Of a stretch of 64,000 nucleotides of DNA, positions 37,277 to 46,378 are shown piece by piece. The translations under genes and the position numbers were made by a program. Location of the stretch: contig UBYA01000003.1 of NCBI GenBank assembly GCA_900469615.1, positions 62,001 through 126,000 of the forward strand, read 5' to 3'. Source of the stretch: Hyphomicrobiales bacterium. GTDB taxonomy: Bacteria > Pseudomonadota > Alphaproteobacteria > Rhizobiales > Rhizobiaceae. The notes beneath the pieces were generated by a model that saw only the letters and a program-made list of their open reading frames with translations, ran no database searches and was not told where the DNA came from. Every line of letters starts with the position of its first letter. Position 1 is the first letter of the stretch.

Positions 37277-38884
37277 TTAAAACAACTTGAGCCGTGTCTT
37301 GGCTTCCGGTTCAAGCTTGCGATCTTTCACGCCGGGATCATCCGGCGCACCGCCAAAGAAGGGGCGGGGATCGGATGCCTGCGCTGCCGGCTGCGGCGCT
37401 GCAACGGCCGTCTCCGATGTCGGCTTTGCCGCGGCGGGTTCCAACTCCATGACATAGGTATCGCTCGCCGGCGATGCAACTTTCGGTGAATTCGCCGTCT
37501 CCGCCGCGGTTGCGGGACCGGCCGCGCGCACTGGCGGAAGCGATTTCAGCGCCGCGTCGACCGAGACGGCAGAACCTTCTTCCACCGGCCCGTCGATCTG
37601 GCCGAAAGGCGCCTTCCACTCGAATGCGTCGAGACGGCCGGTGACGGGCGACAGCGGCAGCCATTTTTCCGAAACGAAGCCATCGGCAACCCAGGCCGGA
37701 TCGCGCGGCGCGCGCAATGCCTGCGCCATCCAGTGACGGACGCGGCCCTGATCGCCGGTTTCGGCCTCCTCGATGTCGGCCAGCAGCAGGAAGGCGCCTT
37801 CGCGGGCATCGATCCGCGCGGCGGCCTCGGCTTTGGCGCGGGCTTTGCCGAAATCGCCGGCGTCAAACGCCGCCTTGGCCGTCAGCAGCAGCGCTTCGAT
37901 ATTGTTCGGGCGGATCGCCTCCAGCCGTTCGGCGCGCTTCAGGCGGTCGGTGACGGAATCGCCGCTGCGGGCCCGCACATAGGCCCTGCCGATTTCGGGA
38001 TGCGGATGCGCCTTCCACACCTGTTCGAGGATGGAGGCCGCTTTGCGCACCTTGTCCTCGCGGAAGAGCGCCTTCGCGGCGATCAGAGCTGCGGGCACGA
38101 AATCGTCCACGAGCTTCAGTGCCGCCAGCGCATCGTCTCGCGCCCCGGCCGGATCGCTCTCCAGCTTATCATTGGCACGCGCCGTCAGCAGGACCGCGCG
38201 CTGGCGGTTGGCCGTCGTCTTGTCGACGACATGGGCGACCTTCTGCTGGTCGAGAAGCTTGATCGCATCGTCCCAGCGGCCGGACTGGCTGCGATATTCC
38301 AGTGTGGCCTGCGCCGCCCAGGGCAGATAGGGAGCCTGGTCGGCGGCTTTCTCGGCATATTGCCTTGCGGCTTCATGCGCGCCGAGGCGCTTGGCTTCGA
38401 GATAAAGGCCGCGCAGTCCCAGTTCGCGCGTTTCCGGGTCGGTGGCCATCAGCTCGAATTTCTGCCGTGCCTCGTCGTGCTTGCCTTCGATCAGTGCCGC
38501 TTGCGCCTCGAGCAGGTTGATGAGCGGCTCCTGATCGGCACGGATGAGGCCGCGGGTGCGCGCCGCCATCTTGCGGGCCAGCAAGGCGTTGCCGGCGCCG
38601 GCGGCAATCAGGCCGGTCGAAAGCGCCTGGTAGCCGCGGTCGCGCTTGCGGGCACGGAAATAGCGGGTGACGGAGTGCGGCGATGTCCAGATCAGCCGCA
38701 CGAACCACCAGAGGATCATGACGGCGGCGACGAGGGCGATGAGGATCGCGGCGGCCACGATCAGCTTGGTCTGGTAGAGCTGGCCTTCCCATACCAGCGA
38801 AAGATCGCCGGGGCGATCGGCGAGCCAGGAAAAGCCATAGCCGAGAGCCAGGACGAGAATGGCGAAGATAAGCAGTCTGATCAT
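37277..38884 (-). CDS. hemY: HemY family heme-operon protein (TPR)
   Basis: The 535-residue inner-membrane protein has two N-terminal helices (about residues 2-20 and 42-66) and a long helical TPR-like region (about 100-430), ending in a proline/alanine-rich tail. This matches the proteobacterial HemY_N family, not Bacillus HemY (protoporphyrinogen oxidase). It is conserved in heme gene clusters and thought to influence late tetrapyrrole steps. It is the fourth gene of hemC-hemD-mic60-hemY, separated from mic60 by a repeat-filled 128-base gap. Confidence 0.9.
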   Translation of the reverse strand: MIRLLIFAILVLALGYGFSWLADRPGDLSLVWEGQLYQTKLIVAAAILIALVAAVMILWWFVRLIWTSPHSVTRYFRARKRDRGYQALSTGLIAAGAGNALLARKMAARTRGLIRADQEPLINLLEAQAALIEGKHDEARQKFELMATDPETRELGLRGLYLEAKRLGAHEAARQYAEKAADQAPYLPWAAQATLEYRSQSGRWDDAIKLLDQQKVAHVVDKTTANRQRAVLLTARANDKLESDPAGARDDALAALKLVDDFVPAALIAAKALFREDKVRKAASILEQVWKAHPHPEIGRAYVRARSGDSVTDRLKRAERLEAIRPNNIEALLLTAKAAFDAGDFGKARAKAEAAARIDAREGAFLLLADIEEAETGDQGRVRHWMAQALRAPRDPAWVADGFVSEKWLPLSPVTGRLDAFEWKAPFGQIDGPVEEGSAVSVDAALKSLPPVRAAGPATAAETANSPKVASPASDTYVMELEPAAAKPTSETAVAAPQPAAQASDPRPFFGGAPDDPGVKDRKLEPEAKTRLKLF

Positions 38885-38900
38885 TGCTGCGCTCCGTCAT

Positions 38901-39015
38901 TAGAGCCGGATGATTTTAGATCGTAACGATCTAAAATCTGAATCCGCCCTAAAATCAAATAGGTAGAGCATGATGTTGTCCGAAAACCGCTCACACTTTT
39001 CGGCATCATGCTCTA
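38901..39015. repeat. double palindromic repeat between mic60 and hemY
   Basis: The first palindrome is perfect: 13-bp arms GATTTTAGATCGT (38912-38924) and ACGATCTAAAATC (38926-38938) around one A. The second has arms TAGAGCATGATG (38964-38975) and CATCATGCTCTA (39004-39015) plus an inner CCGAAAA/TTTTCGG stem (38980-38986, 38997-39003). The outer right end, read on the - strand, is TAG and forms the stop codon of the mic60-type gene. Confidence 0.8.
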
Positions 39016-40284
39016 ATTCTGTTTCCCGGTATTGGCGATCGCCTTCGAGAGGGCGTCGCTTACCAGATCCTCGACGCGGATGCGGGCCTCCAGCGATTGC
39101 TTGAAGGCGGCCGAAGCCGATTTTGCCGCTTCGGGCAGGTTGTTCCACTCGGTCACGGCGCCCGGCAGGTCGCCGTTACGAACCTTGTCCTCGAAGCGCG
39201 CGGCAATCGCGTCGACGCTGTCGCCGGGAACATTGCCGACCGGACGGACCTGCACGAGCGACTTGGCGCTCGACATCAGCCGGCTGCTCCAGCTCTGGTT
39301 CGGATCGTCGCTCTGCGTCGTCGCGACGATTGCCGTTGCGGCATCCGAAACCCGGCGGATCAGATCGGCGCGGGAGGGAACGCCGGTCTGGGCGAAGTTC
39401 TTGAGATCGGCAACGGCCGGATCGTCCGGAGCGACGTTGGCGAAGGTATCGAGTTCCGGTTGGAAGGGGCCGCCGCGGTCGATGGCCGCCTTCAGGGCCG
39501 CCGCCGCGATGGCGCGGGCGACCGCGCTTTCCTGGCTCGGACCGCTCAGCTTCTTTTCGGCGTCATCGAGGCGCTTGCTGACTTCCGCGTCGGATGTGGC
39601 CTGGGTCTGGGTCGCCTTGCCGAGATCCGCTTTCAGTTGCTCGACCTCGCCGCTCAGCGAGGCGATCCGTTGCTCGGATGCCGCGCTTGCCTCGCCCGAA
39701 CCGGCTGCCGAAGTGCCATTGGCCGCGGCCGCCTCGAGTGCCGCGACGCGAGCCGCAAGCGCTTCGTCGGGCTTGGCTGCGGGGGCTGCGGCAAGGTTGG
39801 CGACGCTCTGCTTGAGGCCATCGATTTCCGCATTCAATGCCGCAATGTCGGCGGAACTGTCCTTGGCGGCGCGCCCGCCCGGCAACACGCCCGCATATTG
39901 CAGGGAACCGGCACAGACGAGCGCAATCAGACCGCCGACGATGCCGGCAGCGATCAGGCCGGAGGTCGATCCTTCCCGCGGTGGCTGCGACCGCTCGGCA
40001 TGGTAAGGCGCAGGGTCGTCCTGTGACGGCGCCGCAGCTTTGGGTTCTTCGGGCCCGGCGGCGGCAGGCTCCTGAACGTCCTCGCGGAACGGCTCCTTGT
40101 CCGCTTCGAGCGGCATTTCCACTTCATTGGCGGAGGAAGAGCCCAAGTCGTCGTGGCTGCGCTCGGTCATGTCTTCAGGCATATCTTCGGGCGCTGCGTC
40201 CTGCGCGGTCTTTTCGGCTTCCAGATCGATCGTGACCGGTTCGTCGTTGGGCTTCGAATGGTTAGGCGTTTTTCGCGATACCAT
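39013..40284 (-). CDS. alphaproteobacterial Mic60/mitofilin-like membrane protein
   Basis: The 423-residue protein fits the alphaproteobacterial COG4223 family, regarded as the bacterial relative of the MICOS subunit Mic60, which shapes inner-membrane curvature and contacts outer-membrane BAM/porin proteins. An acidic, Pro-rich cytoplasmic N-terminus (about 1-108) precedes one membrane helix (about 110-131), a coiled-coil-rich periplasmic region (about 143-245) and a C-terminal mitofilin-like region (about 300-420). Its place between hemD and hemY is the known conserved location. Its stop codon lies in the adjacent palindromic repeat. Confidence 0.85.
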   Translation of the reverse strand: MVSRKTPNHSKPNDEPVTIDLEAEKTAQDAAPEDMPEDMTERSHDDLGSSSANEVEMPLEADKEPFREDVQEPAAAGPEEPKAAAPSQDDPAPYHAERSQPPREGSTSGLIAAGIVGGLIALVCAGSLQYAGVLPGGRAAKDSSADIAALNAEIDGLKQSVANLAAAPAAKPDEALAARVAALEAAAANGTSAAGSGEASAASEQRIASLSGEVEQLKADLGKATQTQATSDAEVSKRLDDAEKKLSGPSQESAVARAIAAAALKAAIDRGGPFQPELDTFANVAPDDPAVADLKNFAQTGVPSRADLIRRVSDAATAIVATTQSDDPNQSWSSRLMSSAKSLVQVRPVGNVPGDSVDAIAARFEDKVRNGDLPGAVTEWNNLPEAAKSASAAFKQSLEARIRVEDLVSDALSKAIANTGKQN

Positions 40285-40363
40285 GAGGTCCTCTTTTCAT
40301 GCGCTGCACCGAAGTTAGACAGACAAGACGATTATGGAAAGGCCTTACATCAAAATTGCGGCT

Positions 40364-41092
40364 TCACGCGTGGATCAGAAGCGTCAGAAGCCGGTCTTCG
40401 CTCGGCATGTCGGCGATATCGATGTGCAAACGCATGGATGCGGGAATTGCTTCGGCGATCGCCTCGCTGAGGCATAGGAACCGCGTGTCCGCGAAAACCT
40501 CCGGATTTCCCTGGACGAAGGGAAGGTTGAAAAAACGTCTGGCCGTCTGATGGGAGTAAAGCAGCACGGCATCCGCCCGGGTATCGACGAAAAGCCGGCG
40601 AAGAACCGCGTCATCGGGGACGATATCGCGCATGCGGTAGCATTCGACCGTATCGAAGGCTACCCGCAACTCCGTCAATCCCGTTTCGAAGCCGGGCGCA
40701 CGGGGAAAGCCTGCGAGGTAGAGGAGGGCGGAATTCCCAAGGCTTGCCCGATGGTCGGAAATGACCGAGGCAAGCTCGGTGCCTCCGCCGGCGGACATGG
40801 CAGCAACGTCAAATCCGAGATCGGCCGCTTCGGCGGCTGTCGCCTTGCCGACCGCGAAGATCGGGCGGCCAAGATGCGGCTTCAGATCCGCTCCAAGCGC
40901 GGCAAGCACGCGGACCGCCTCCGCACTGGTAACGGCGATGGCGCCTTCCGTTTCCTCAAGCGCGCGTCTTGCCTCCTCCAGCAGGTGGAACGGCTCGGCC
41001 AGCGGCATCAGCAGGGCTTCGTGTCCCATCCGCGCCAGCCGCCGCATGGTGCGTTCACCCGAATGCCGAGGGCGGGTGACGACGACGCGCAT
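40364..41092 (-). CDS. hemD: uroporphyrinogen-III synthase
   Basis: HemD closes and isomerises hydroxymethylbilane to uroporphyrinogen III, the branch point of heme, siroheme and cobalamin synthesis. The 242-residue protein has the two-domain layout: VVVTRPRHSGE at the N-terminus, AVGKATAAEA near residue 80, and LLYSHQTARRF near 181 in place of the usual SPSAA-type motif. Sequence conservation in HemD is always low, so the 6-base spacing from hemC strengthens the call. Confidence 0.92.
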   Translation of the reverse strand: MRVVVTRPRHSGERTMRRLARMGHEALLMPLAEPFHLLEEARRALEETEGAIAVTSAEAVRVLAALGADLKPHLGRPIFAVGKATAAEAADLGFDVAAMSAGGGTELASVISDHRASLGNSALLYLAGFPRAPGFETGLTELRVAFDTVECYRMRDIVPDDAVLRRLFVDTRADAVLLYSHQTARRFFNLPFVQGNPEVFADTRFLCLSEAIAEAIPASMRLHIDIADMPSEDRLLTLLIHA

Positions 41093-41098
41093 CTTTCG

Positions 41099-42028
41099 TC
41101 AGGTCCAGTCTTCGAAGAAGGCGCTGCCCGCCTCGGCGCGGATCGCCTGGCCGGCGTTGATGCCGAGCGCCTCGGCGTCGCGCCGGTGGCCTTCGATGGT
41201 GGTCGTGTGCACCTGCTTGCCGTCCGGCGTGAGGATCATGCCGAAAAAGCGGAGGTGATCGCCCTCGCAAATTGCATAGCCGGCTATCGGCGTGCGACAG
41301 GAGCCGTCGAGCGCAGCCAGGAAGGCGCGTTCGCAGGACACGGCATCGAAGGTCGGTGCGTCGTTGATGGCGGCGAGCAGGTCGTTCATCCTGGCGTCGT
41401 TGATCCGGCTTTCGATGGCGATCGCGCCTTGCGCCGGGGCTGGCGGAAAATCATCGGGATCGAGAATGTCCGTCAAAACCTCGACCATGCCGAGCCGCTT
41501 CAGGCCGGCGAGCGCCAGCAGGGTCGCGTCGGCCTGTCCCTCTTCCAGCTTGCGAAGTCGGGTCTGAACCGAGCCGCGAAAGGTGATGACGTTGATATCC
41601 GGGCGCAGGCGCCGGATCAGCGCCTGACGGCGCAGCGACGCGGAGCCGACGGTTGCGCCATGCGGCAGCTCGATCAGTTTCGGCGCCGTGCGGCCGATGA
41701 CGGAATCGCGGATGTCCTCGCGCGGCAGGTAGGCATTCAGCGCCAGGCACTGCGGCAGCTTCGTCGCCATGTCCTTGGCCGAGTGCACGGCGAAGTCGAG
41801 CTCGCCGGAGGTCAGCTTCTCCTCAAGCTCTTCGGTGAACAGGCCCTTGCCGCCGATCGCCGCCAGCGAGCGGTCGGTGATGCGGTCGCCCTTGGTCGTC
41901 AGAACGACGATTTCGAACATCTCCTCCGGAAGGCCATGGGCCGCCATCAGACGGTCGCGCGCCTCGTGCGCCTGGGCGAGCGCCAGCGGGCTGCCGCGCG
42001 TGCCGATCCGGAAAGGTTTTGTTTGCAT
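41099..42028 (-). CDS. hemC: hydroxymethylbilane synthase
   Basis: HemC (porphobilinogen deaminase) polymerises four porphobilinogens on a dipyrromethane cofactor. The 309-residue protein has [13 protein letters not shown] at residues 7-19, KGLFTEELE near 74, the HSAKDM active-site Asp near 94, and the cofactor-binding Cys in DGSCRTPI near 255. I chose ATG 42028, which gives the family N-terminus (MQTKPFRIG); an in-frame ATG at 42067 would add 13 residues. It heads the - strand heme operon and is divergent from tsaD across 84 bases. Confidence 0.96.
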   Translation of the reverse strand: MQTKPFRIGTRGSPLALAQAHEARDRLMAAHGLPEEMFEIVVLTTKGDRITDRSLAAIGGKGLFTEELEEKLTSGELDFAVHSAKDMATKLPQCLALNAYLPREDIRDSVIGRTAPKLIELPHGATVGSASLRRQALIRRLRPDINVITFRGSVQTRLRKLEEGQADATLLALAGLKRLGMVEVLTDILDPDDFPPAPAQGAIAIESRINDARMNDLLAAINDAPTFDAVSCERAFLAALDGSCRTPIAGYAICEGDHLRFFGMILTPDGKQVHTTTIEGHRRDAEALGINAGQAIRAEAGSAFFEDWT

Positions 42029-42112
42029 CCGCTTTGATCCGTTGTTACCGACAGTTCCCGTAACCATATTTCCGCTTTACCGCAATCGACCTGTAGGCAA
42101 CGAACTTTCTCC

Positions 42113-43210
42113 ATGGCATCCGTTCTTCGTATTCTCGGCATCGAAACAAGCTGCGACGAAACCGCTGCGGCCATTGTCGAGCGCCGGGATGACGGCACGC
42201 CCACGGTCCGTTCCGATGTCGTCCTCAGCCAATTGGACGAGCATAGCGCCTATGGCGGCGTGGTGCCGGAAATCGCCGCCCGGGCGCATGTCGAGGCGCT
42301 GGATACGCTGATCGACGAGGCATTGAAACGCGCCAATGTGTCGCTCTCGGACGTCGATGCCATTGCCGCGACCTCGGGCCCCGGCCTCATCGGCGGCCTG
42401 CTCGTGGGGTTGATGACCGGCAAGGCGATCTCGCGGGCGACAGGCAAGCCACTATACGCCATCAACCATCTGGAAGGCCATGCCCTGACGGCGCGGCTGA
42501 CCGACGGACTTTCCTTTCCCTATTTGATGCTGCTCGTTTCCGGCGGCCATACCCAGCTGATCCTGGTGCGTGGCGTCGGCGAGTACGAGCGCTGGGGCAC
42601 GACCATCGACGATGCTCTCGGCGAAGCCTTCGACAAGACCGCCAAGCTCCTGGGGTTGCCCTATCCCGGCGGGCCGGCAGTGGAGGCAGCCGCGAAAGAC
42701 GGCAATCCGGACCGCTTCGATCTTCCGCGCCCGCTGGTCGGCGAGACCCGTCTCGACTTTTCCTTTTCCGGCCTGAAGACGGCCGTGCGGCAGGCGGCGA
42801 CGTCGATCGCACCCGTCACGAAGCAGGATATCGCCGATATCTGCGCCTCCTTCCAGAAGGCGATCTCGCGCACCTTGAAGGACCGGATCGGCCGTGGGCT
42901 GCAGCGCTTCAAGGCGGAATTTCCGGAGACGGCGGAAAAGCCGTCGCTCGTCGTGGCCGGCGGCGTCGCCGCCAATCTCGAATTGCGCCGCACGCTGCAA
43001 GAGCTTTGCGATGCCAATGGCTTCCGCTTCATCGCGCCGCCATTGAGATTGTGTACGGATAATGCCGTCATGATCGCCTGGGCGGGGCTGGAGCGCATGG
43101 CAACGGGTGCGGCACCGGATGACCTCGACGTGCAGCCGCGCTCGCGCTGGCCGCTGGATCGGAAGGCGGAAGCGCTGTTGGGGTACGGCAAACGAGGAGC
43201 GAAGGCATGA
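42113..43210 (+). CDS. tsaD: tRNA t6A modification protein TsaD
   Basis: TsaD (Gcp/YgjD) transfers the threonylcarbamoyl group to A37 of ANN-reading tRNAs, with TsaB, TsaC and TsaE. The 365-residue ASKHA-fold protein has GIETSCDET at residues 9-17, the metal-binding HLEGH near 114-118, VSGGHTQL near 141 and [10 protein letters not shown] near 218. It makes the substrate of MtaB at 1771-3045. Its stop overlaps the gpsA start (ATGA). Confidence 0.97.
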   Translation: MASVLRILGIETSCDETAAAIVERRDDGTPTVRSDVVLSQLDEHSAYGGVVPEIAARAHVEALDTLIDEALKRANVSLSDVDAIAATSGPGLIGGLLVGLMTGKAISRATGKPLYAINHLEGHALTARLTDGLSFPYLMLLVSGGHTQLILVRGVGEYERWGTTIDDALGEAFDKTAKLLGLPYPGGPAVEAAAKDGNPDRFDLPRPLVGETRLDFSFSGLKTAVRQAATSIAPVTKQDIADICASFQKAISRTLKDRIGRGLQRFKAEFPETAEKPSLVVAGGVAANLELRRTLQELCDANGFRFIAPPLRLCTDNAVMIAWAGLERMATGAAPDDLDVQPRSRWPLDRKAEALLGYGKRGAKA

Positions 43211-44196
43211 GCGGCAGGGAGCGGATCGCAGTCATCGGCGCCGGCGCCTTCGGCACGGCGCTTGCCGCCGTTATCGCGCTGACCGGCCGCAGCGACGTGA
43301 CGCTCGTCGGGCGCAATGCCGGGCTGATGGCGGATCTCGCCGCCGATCGCATGCACGATACCGCCTTGCCCGGGATCGAACTTCCCGATTCGCTGCGGTT
43401 TTTCGCCGAGCCGGATGCCGTTTCCAACGCGGGTATCGTGCTTTTCGCCATGCCCTCGCAGGCGCAGGCCGATGCCGCCCGCCATTACGGGCCTTATCTC
43501 GCCAAGGATGCGATCGTCGTCACCTGCGCCAAGGGCATCGACAAGGTTTCCGGCGATCTCCTGACCGATATGCTGGAGCGCGAGCTGCCGGAGCATGCCA
43601 TCGCCGTTCTCTCCGGGCCGGGCTTTGCCGCCGATATCGCCAGGGGCCTGCCGACGGCCATGGCGATCGCCGCGGCCGACATGGCGGTGGCCGAAAGGCT
43701 CGCACAGGCGATTTCCGGCCCGACCTTCCGCCTCTATGCCTCGGATGACCGCATCGGCGTGCAGCTCGGCGGCGCGTTGAAGAATGTTCTGGCGATTGCC
43801 TGCGGCATCGTCGAGGGCCGTGGTATCGGCGATTCCGCGCGCGCGGCGCTGATCAGCCGCGGCCTTGCCGAAATGTCGCGCTTCGTCGCGGCCAAGGGCG
43901 GCAAGGCTGAAACTGTGCGCGGGCTTTCCGGCCTCGGCGACCTCGTGCTGACGGCCACCAGCCATCAATCCCGCAATCTGCGCTTCGGCATCGCGCTCGG
44001 CGAGGGCAAGGCTGCCGATCCGACGCATGGCGCTTTGGTCGAAGGCGCTTATGCGGCATCCATCGCTGCGCGGCTCGCGCACGAACTCGGCGTCGACATG
44101 CCGATCACCGATGCGGTTTCCGCCATCATCGACGGAAAGCTCGATATTGCGACGGCCATCGGGCAATTGATGACACGGCCGATCACCACGGAATAG
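43207..44196 (+). CDS. gpsA: NAD(P)+-dependent glycerol-3-phosphate dehydrogenase
   Basis: GpsA reduces dihydroxyacetone phosphate to sn-glycerol 3-phosphate for phospholipid synthesis. The 329-residue protein has the Rossmann motif [10 protein letters not shown] (about residues 11-20), the KGI segment near 105 (CAKGID), and the catalytic Lys in GALKNVLAI near 192. It is coupled to tsaD by a 4-base overlap and followed after 27 bases by the YciI-type gene. Confidence 0.96.
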   Translation: MSGRERIAVIGAGAFGTALAAVIALTGRSDVTLVGRNAGLMADLAADRMHDTALPGIELPDSLRFFAEPDAVSNAGIVLFAMPSQAQADAARHYGPYLAKDAIVVTCAKGIDKVSGDLLTDMLERELPEHAIAVLSGPGFAADIARGLPTAMAIAAADMAVAERLAQAISGPTFRLYASDDRIGVQLGGALKNVLAIACGIVEGRGIGDSARAALISRGLAEMSRFVAAKGGKAETVRGLSGLGDLVLTATSHQSRNLRFGIALGEGKAADPTHGALVEGAYAASIAARLAHELGVDMPITDAVSAIIDGKLDIATAIGQLMTRPITTE

Positions 44197-44223
44197 TTTT
44201 TCGATATCTAAAGGAGCCCAATC

Positions 44224-44517
44224 ATGCTGTTTGCCTTTGTCTGCAAGGATAAGCCCGGATACCTGAATGTTCGCATGGAGACGCGTCCGGCGCATGTAGA
44301 GCATCTGAACAAGCTCAATGCCGAAGGCACGCTGAAGATGGCGGGACCTTTCCTGGATTCGGAAGGCAAGCCGAATGGCAGCCTGGTCATCGTCGAAGCC
44401 GAGAGCGTCGAGGCGGCGGTCGCGATCGCGGATGCCGACCCGTATACGAAGGCCGGCCTGTTCGAGAGTGTCGAGATCAAGCCGTTCAACTGGGTTTTCA
44501 ACAATCCGGAGGCATGA
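44224..44517 (+). CDS. YciI family protein
   Basis: The 97-residue ferredoxin-like-fold protein has the YciI core: FVCKDKPGYLNVRMETRPAHV at the N-terminus with the conserved Arg and His, AGPF near residue 40, and DADPYTKAGLF near 70. YciI proteins are thought to act as small enzymes or binding modules (related to muconolactone isomerase-type folds), with unknown substrate. AAAGGAG precedes the ATG by 8 bases. It lies 3 bases before the EVE gene. Confidence 0.92.
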   Translation: MLFAFVCKDKPGYLNVRMETRPAHVEHLNKLNAEGTLKMAGPFLDSEGKPNGSLVIVEAESVEAAVAIADADPYTKAGLFESVEIKPFNWVFNNPEA

Positions 44518-44520
44518 GAG

Positions 44521-44952
44521 ATGGCGCACTGGCTTTATAAATCCGAGCCGTCCTCCTGGTCCTGGCAGCAGCAGAAGGATGCCGGCGAGAAGGGAACCGA
44601 GTGGACCGGCGTGCGCAACTATCTCGCCCGCAACAATATGCGGGCCATGCAGATCGGCGACAAGGGCTTCTTCTATCACTCCAATGACGGGCTGGAGATC
44701 GTCGGCATCGTCGAGGTTTGCGCGCTGGCCCATCCGGATTCGACCGCCAAGGACGATCCGCGCTGGGAATGCGTCGATATTCGCGCCGTGCGCGACATGC
44801 CGAAGCCCGTGACCCTCAAGGACATCAAGGCCAATCCGAAGCTTTCGCAGATGTCGCTCGTCACCTCCATGCGGCTCTCCGTGCAGCCGGTGACGGATGA
44901 GGAATGGCTCGAAGTCTGCCGCATGGGCGGCCTGGACAATCCGCCGGTCTGA
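44521..44952 (+). CDS. EVE domain protein (PUA-like)
   Basis: The 143-residue single EVE domain starts YKSEPSSWSW and continues with the family GVRNYLARNNMRAMQIGDKGFFYHSN region (about residues 31-55). EVE/PUA-like folds bind modified bases in RNA or DNA; prokaryotic stand-alone members have been proposed to sense modified nucleic acids. The location, 3 bases after yciI and in the tsaD-gpsA operon, is common in alphaproteobacteria and points to a housekeeping rather than a defence role. Confidence 0.92.
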   Translation: MAHWLYKSEPSSWSWQQQKDAGEKGTEWTGVRNYLARNNMRAMQIGDKGFFYHSNDGLEIVGIVEVCALAHPDSTAKDDPRWECVDIRAVRDMPKPVTLKDIKANPKLSQMSLVTSMRLSVQPVTDEEWLEVCRMGGLDNPPV

Positions 44953-44980
44953 TCCGGCCTGATTCGGTGGGCGGCGCTCT

Positions 44981-45631
44981 TTGAAAACCGATCCGGAACG
45001 CTTCATCCGCGCCAACACCAGCCTGATGGCGCCGCCGCATGTGCCGGAAATCCGGCTGCATCTGGCAAGCGAGGCGCATGAACTCTGGCTGAAAACGGAA
45101 GAAGAACTGGAGGAAATCGGGTTGCCGCCGCCCTTCTGGGCCTTTGCCTGGGCGGGCGGTCAGGGTCTGGCGCGTTACATCCTCGATCATCCCGAGACCG
45201 TGGCCGGCAGAACCGTGCTGGATTTCGCCAGCGGCTCCGGGCTTGTTGCCATTGCGGCCAGCCGTGCGGGCGCAAGCCATGTGCTTGCCGTCGACATCGA
45301 TCCCTGGGCGGGTACGGCGATCCGGCTCAATGCCGTTGAGAATGGCGTCGCGCTGGACTTTGACGGCAAGGATATCGTCGGCCGCGCCGTGGATGCGCAG
45401 GTAATTCTTGCCGGAGACGTCTTCTACGATCGCGATTTCGCCGCGAGTCTCGTCCCCTGGCTGCGGCGTCTGGCGGGCGAGGGCAAGGCCGTTCTGGTCG
45501 GCGATCCCGGCAGGGCCTATCTTCCCAAGGATTGCCTGGAGAAGCGGGCGACCTATCAGGTGCCGGTGACGCGGGCGCTGGAGGACAGCGAGGTCAAGAA
45601 AACCACTGTCTGGCGATTTCTTGCCGGTTAG
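44981..45631 (+). CDS. class I SAM-dependent methyltransferase (ETFB/protein lysine type)
   Basis: The 216-residue Rossmann-fold methyltransferase has motif I as VLDFASGSGLVAIAA (about residues 73-87), the acidic VDIDPWA near 100 and a post-I GDVFYDRDF region near 144. The N-terminal PPPFWAFAWAGGQGLARY (about 47-64) resembles the METTL20/ETFB-lysine methyltransferase group and nicotinamide N-methyltransferase-like proteins. No ATG precedes the conserved N-terminus; TTG 44981 is the only suitable start. Substrate unproven. Confidence 0.85.
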   Translation: MKTDPERFIRANTSLMAPPHVPEIRLHLASEAHELWLKTEEELEEIGLPPPFWAFAWAGGQGLARYILDHPETVAGRTVLDFASGSGLVAIAASRAGASHVLAVDIDPWAGTAIRLNAVENGVALDFDGKDIVGRAVDAQVILAGDVFYDRDFAASLVPWLRRLAGEGKAVLVGDPGRAYLPKDCLEKRATYQVPVTRALEDSEVKKTTVWRFLAG

Positions 45632-45673
45632 CCGTGTGGTTCCGCGTTTCACACTTTAAAGAGCCCGGTGCCG

Positions 45674-46075
45674 TCAGTGCCGGATGACGCAGACGCCGGC
45701 TTCGTACGAGCAGGGATTGCCGGCATAGCGGACATCGATGACCTTTGCCCGCGGCCTTGGCTGCGCCGCGGCAGGGCGGGCATAGGGATCGTAACCGCCA
45801 TAGCCCAGGACATATGTGCCGCCATTGGCATGATAGACATCGGCCGTGCCGGCATAGGTGCCGGCGTTTGCGGCGTCGCGCCGCTCCATGACGACGATCC
45901 TGGCCGGCTGCTGCAGCCCGGCGCCCTGCGATCCGGAAATCTGGTGCAGGCGCATGATGCCCGAATGGTCGTGATGATGCCTGTGGCGATAGTCGCCCGC
46001 CGACGCCTGTGTCGAGGAAAGAATGGCTGCTGCCGCCAAAACGAGCGCTGCTGCCTTGAAAAGATGCGGCCTCAT
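45674..46075 (-). CDS. small secreted protein with His-rich N-terminus
   Basis: The 133-residue exported protein has a clear signal peptide (about residues 1-25, ending ASA-GD), directly followed by a His-rich stretch (RHRHHHDH) that might bind metal. The C-terminus has two cysteines (NPCSYEAGVCVIR), a pattern seen in small secreted rhizobial proteins, probably forming a disulfide. No named domain is recognised. A TTAA-N7-TTAA box lies 23-37 bases upstream of the start. It is convergent with the methyltransferase gene and divergent from sdhC. Confidence 0.75.
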   Translation of the reverse strand: MRPHLFKAAALVLAAAAILSSTQASAGDYRHRHHHDHSGIMRLHQISGSQGAGLQQPARIVVMERRDAANAGTYAGTADVYHANGGTYVLGYGGYDPYARPAAAQPRPRAKVIDVRYAGNPCSYEAGVCVIRH

Positions 46076-46378
46076 GATTCGTCCCCGCTTCGGTCCGTTA
46101 ATGAAATCTTAACGCCAGATTGCCCCAAGAGCGGCGGGAAGTCCACGCCAGGGTTGCCGAAATGGTAAATAGCCCGGAATGGGGAGTCCGTCGTTGCATG
46201 CTCGCTAAAGTGCAGAGGGACCCGAATCGATTAAATTCAATGCAGGCATCAATTGTGCTTGTCGATAGGCTTCCGGGTGATTAATGGTCGCAATGATGCA
46301 ACGCACACTGCATGTCTTTGCGCGCGCGTTGCCCCGGACATCCGGGTTCTAAGCGTATCGTAACGCCGCGAGGTTCTG
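46076..46378. promoter_or_regulatory. divergent region between secreted protein gene and sdhC
   Basis: This 303-base gap must contain the promoter of the sdhCDAB operon on the right and of the secreted-protein gene on the left. Apart from the TTAA-N7-TTAA box at 46098-46112 and an ATGCA-N8-TGCAT pair near 46292-46313, I see no clear operator, RNA structure or coding frame. Confidence 0.5.
46098..46112 (-). promoter_or_regulatory. candidate CtrA box upstream of secreted protein gene
   Basis: TTAA (46098-46101), seven bases, TTAAC (46109-46113) matches the CtrA consensus TTAA-N7-TTAAC on the + strand; as the half-sites are palindromic it can serve the - strand gene whose ATG is at 46075. The closeness to the start codon suggests overlap with the core promoter or a repressing role (inference). 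Confidence 0.45.

Noticed and set aside
37277-38884. hemY product as protoporphyrinogen oxidase
   Set aside because: It lacks an FAD-binding Rossmann motif and has two membrane helices plus TPR-like repeats, matching the proteobacterial HemY family instead.
44521-44952. EVE domain gene as a sign of an anti-phage or modified-DNA system
   Set aside because: It lies in the conserved tsaD-gpsA-yciI housekeeping group with no restriction, methylation or toxin genes nearby.
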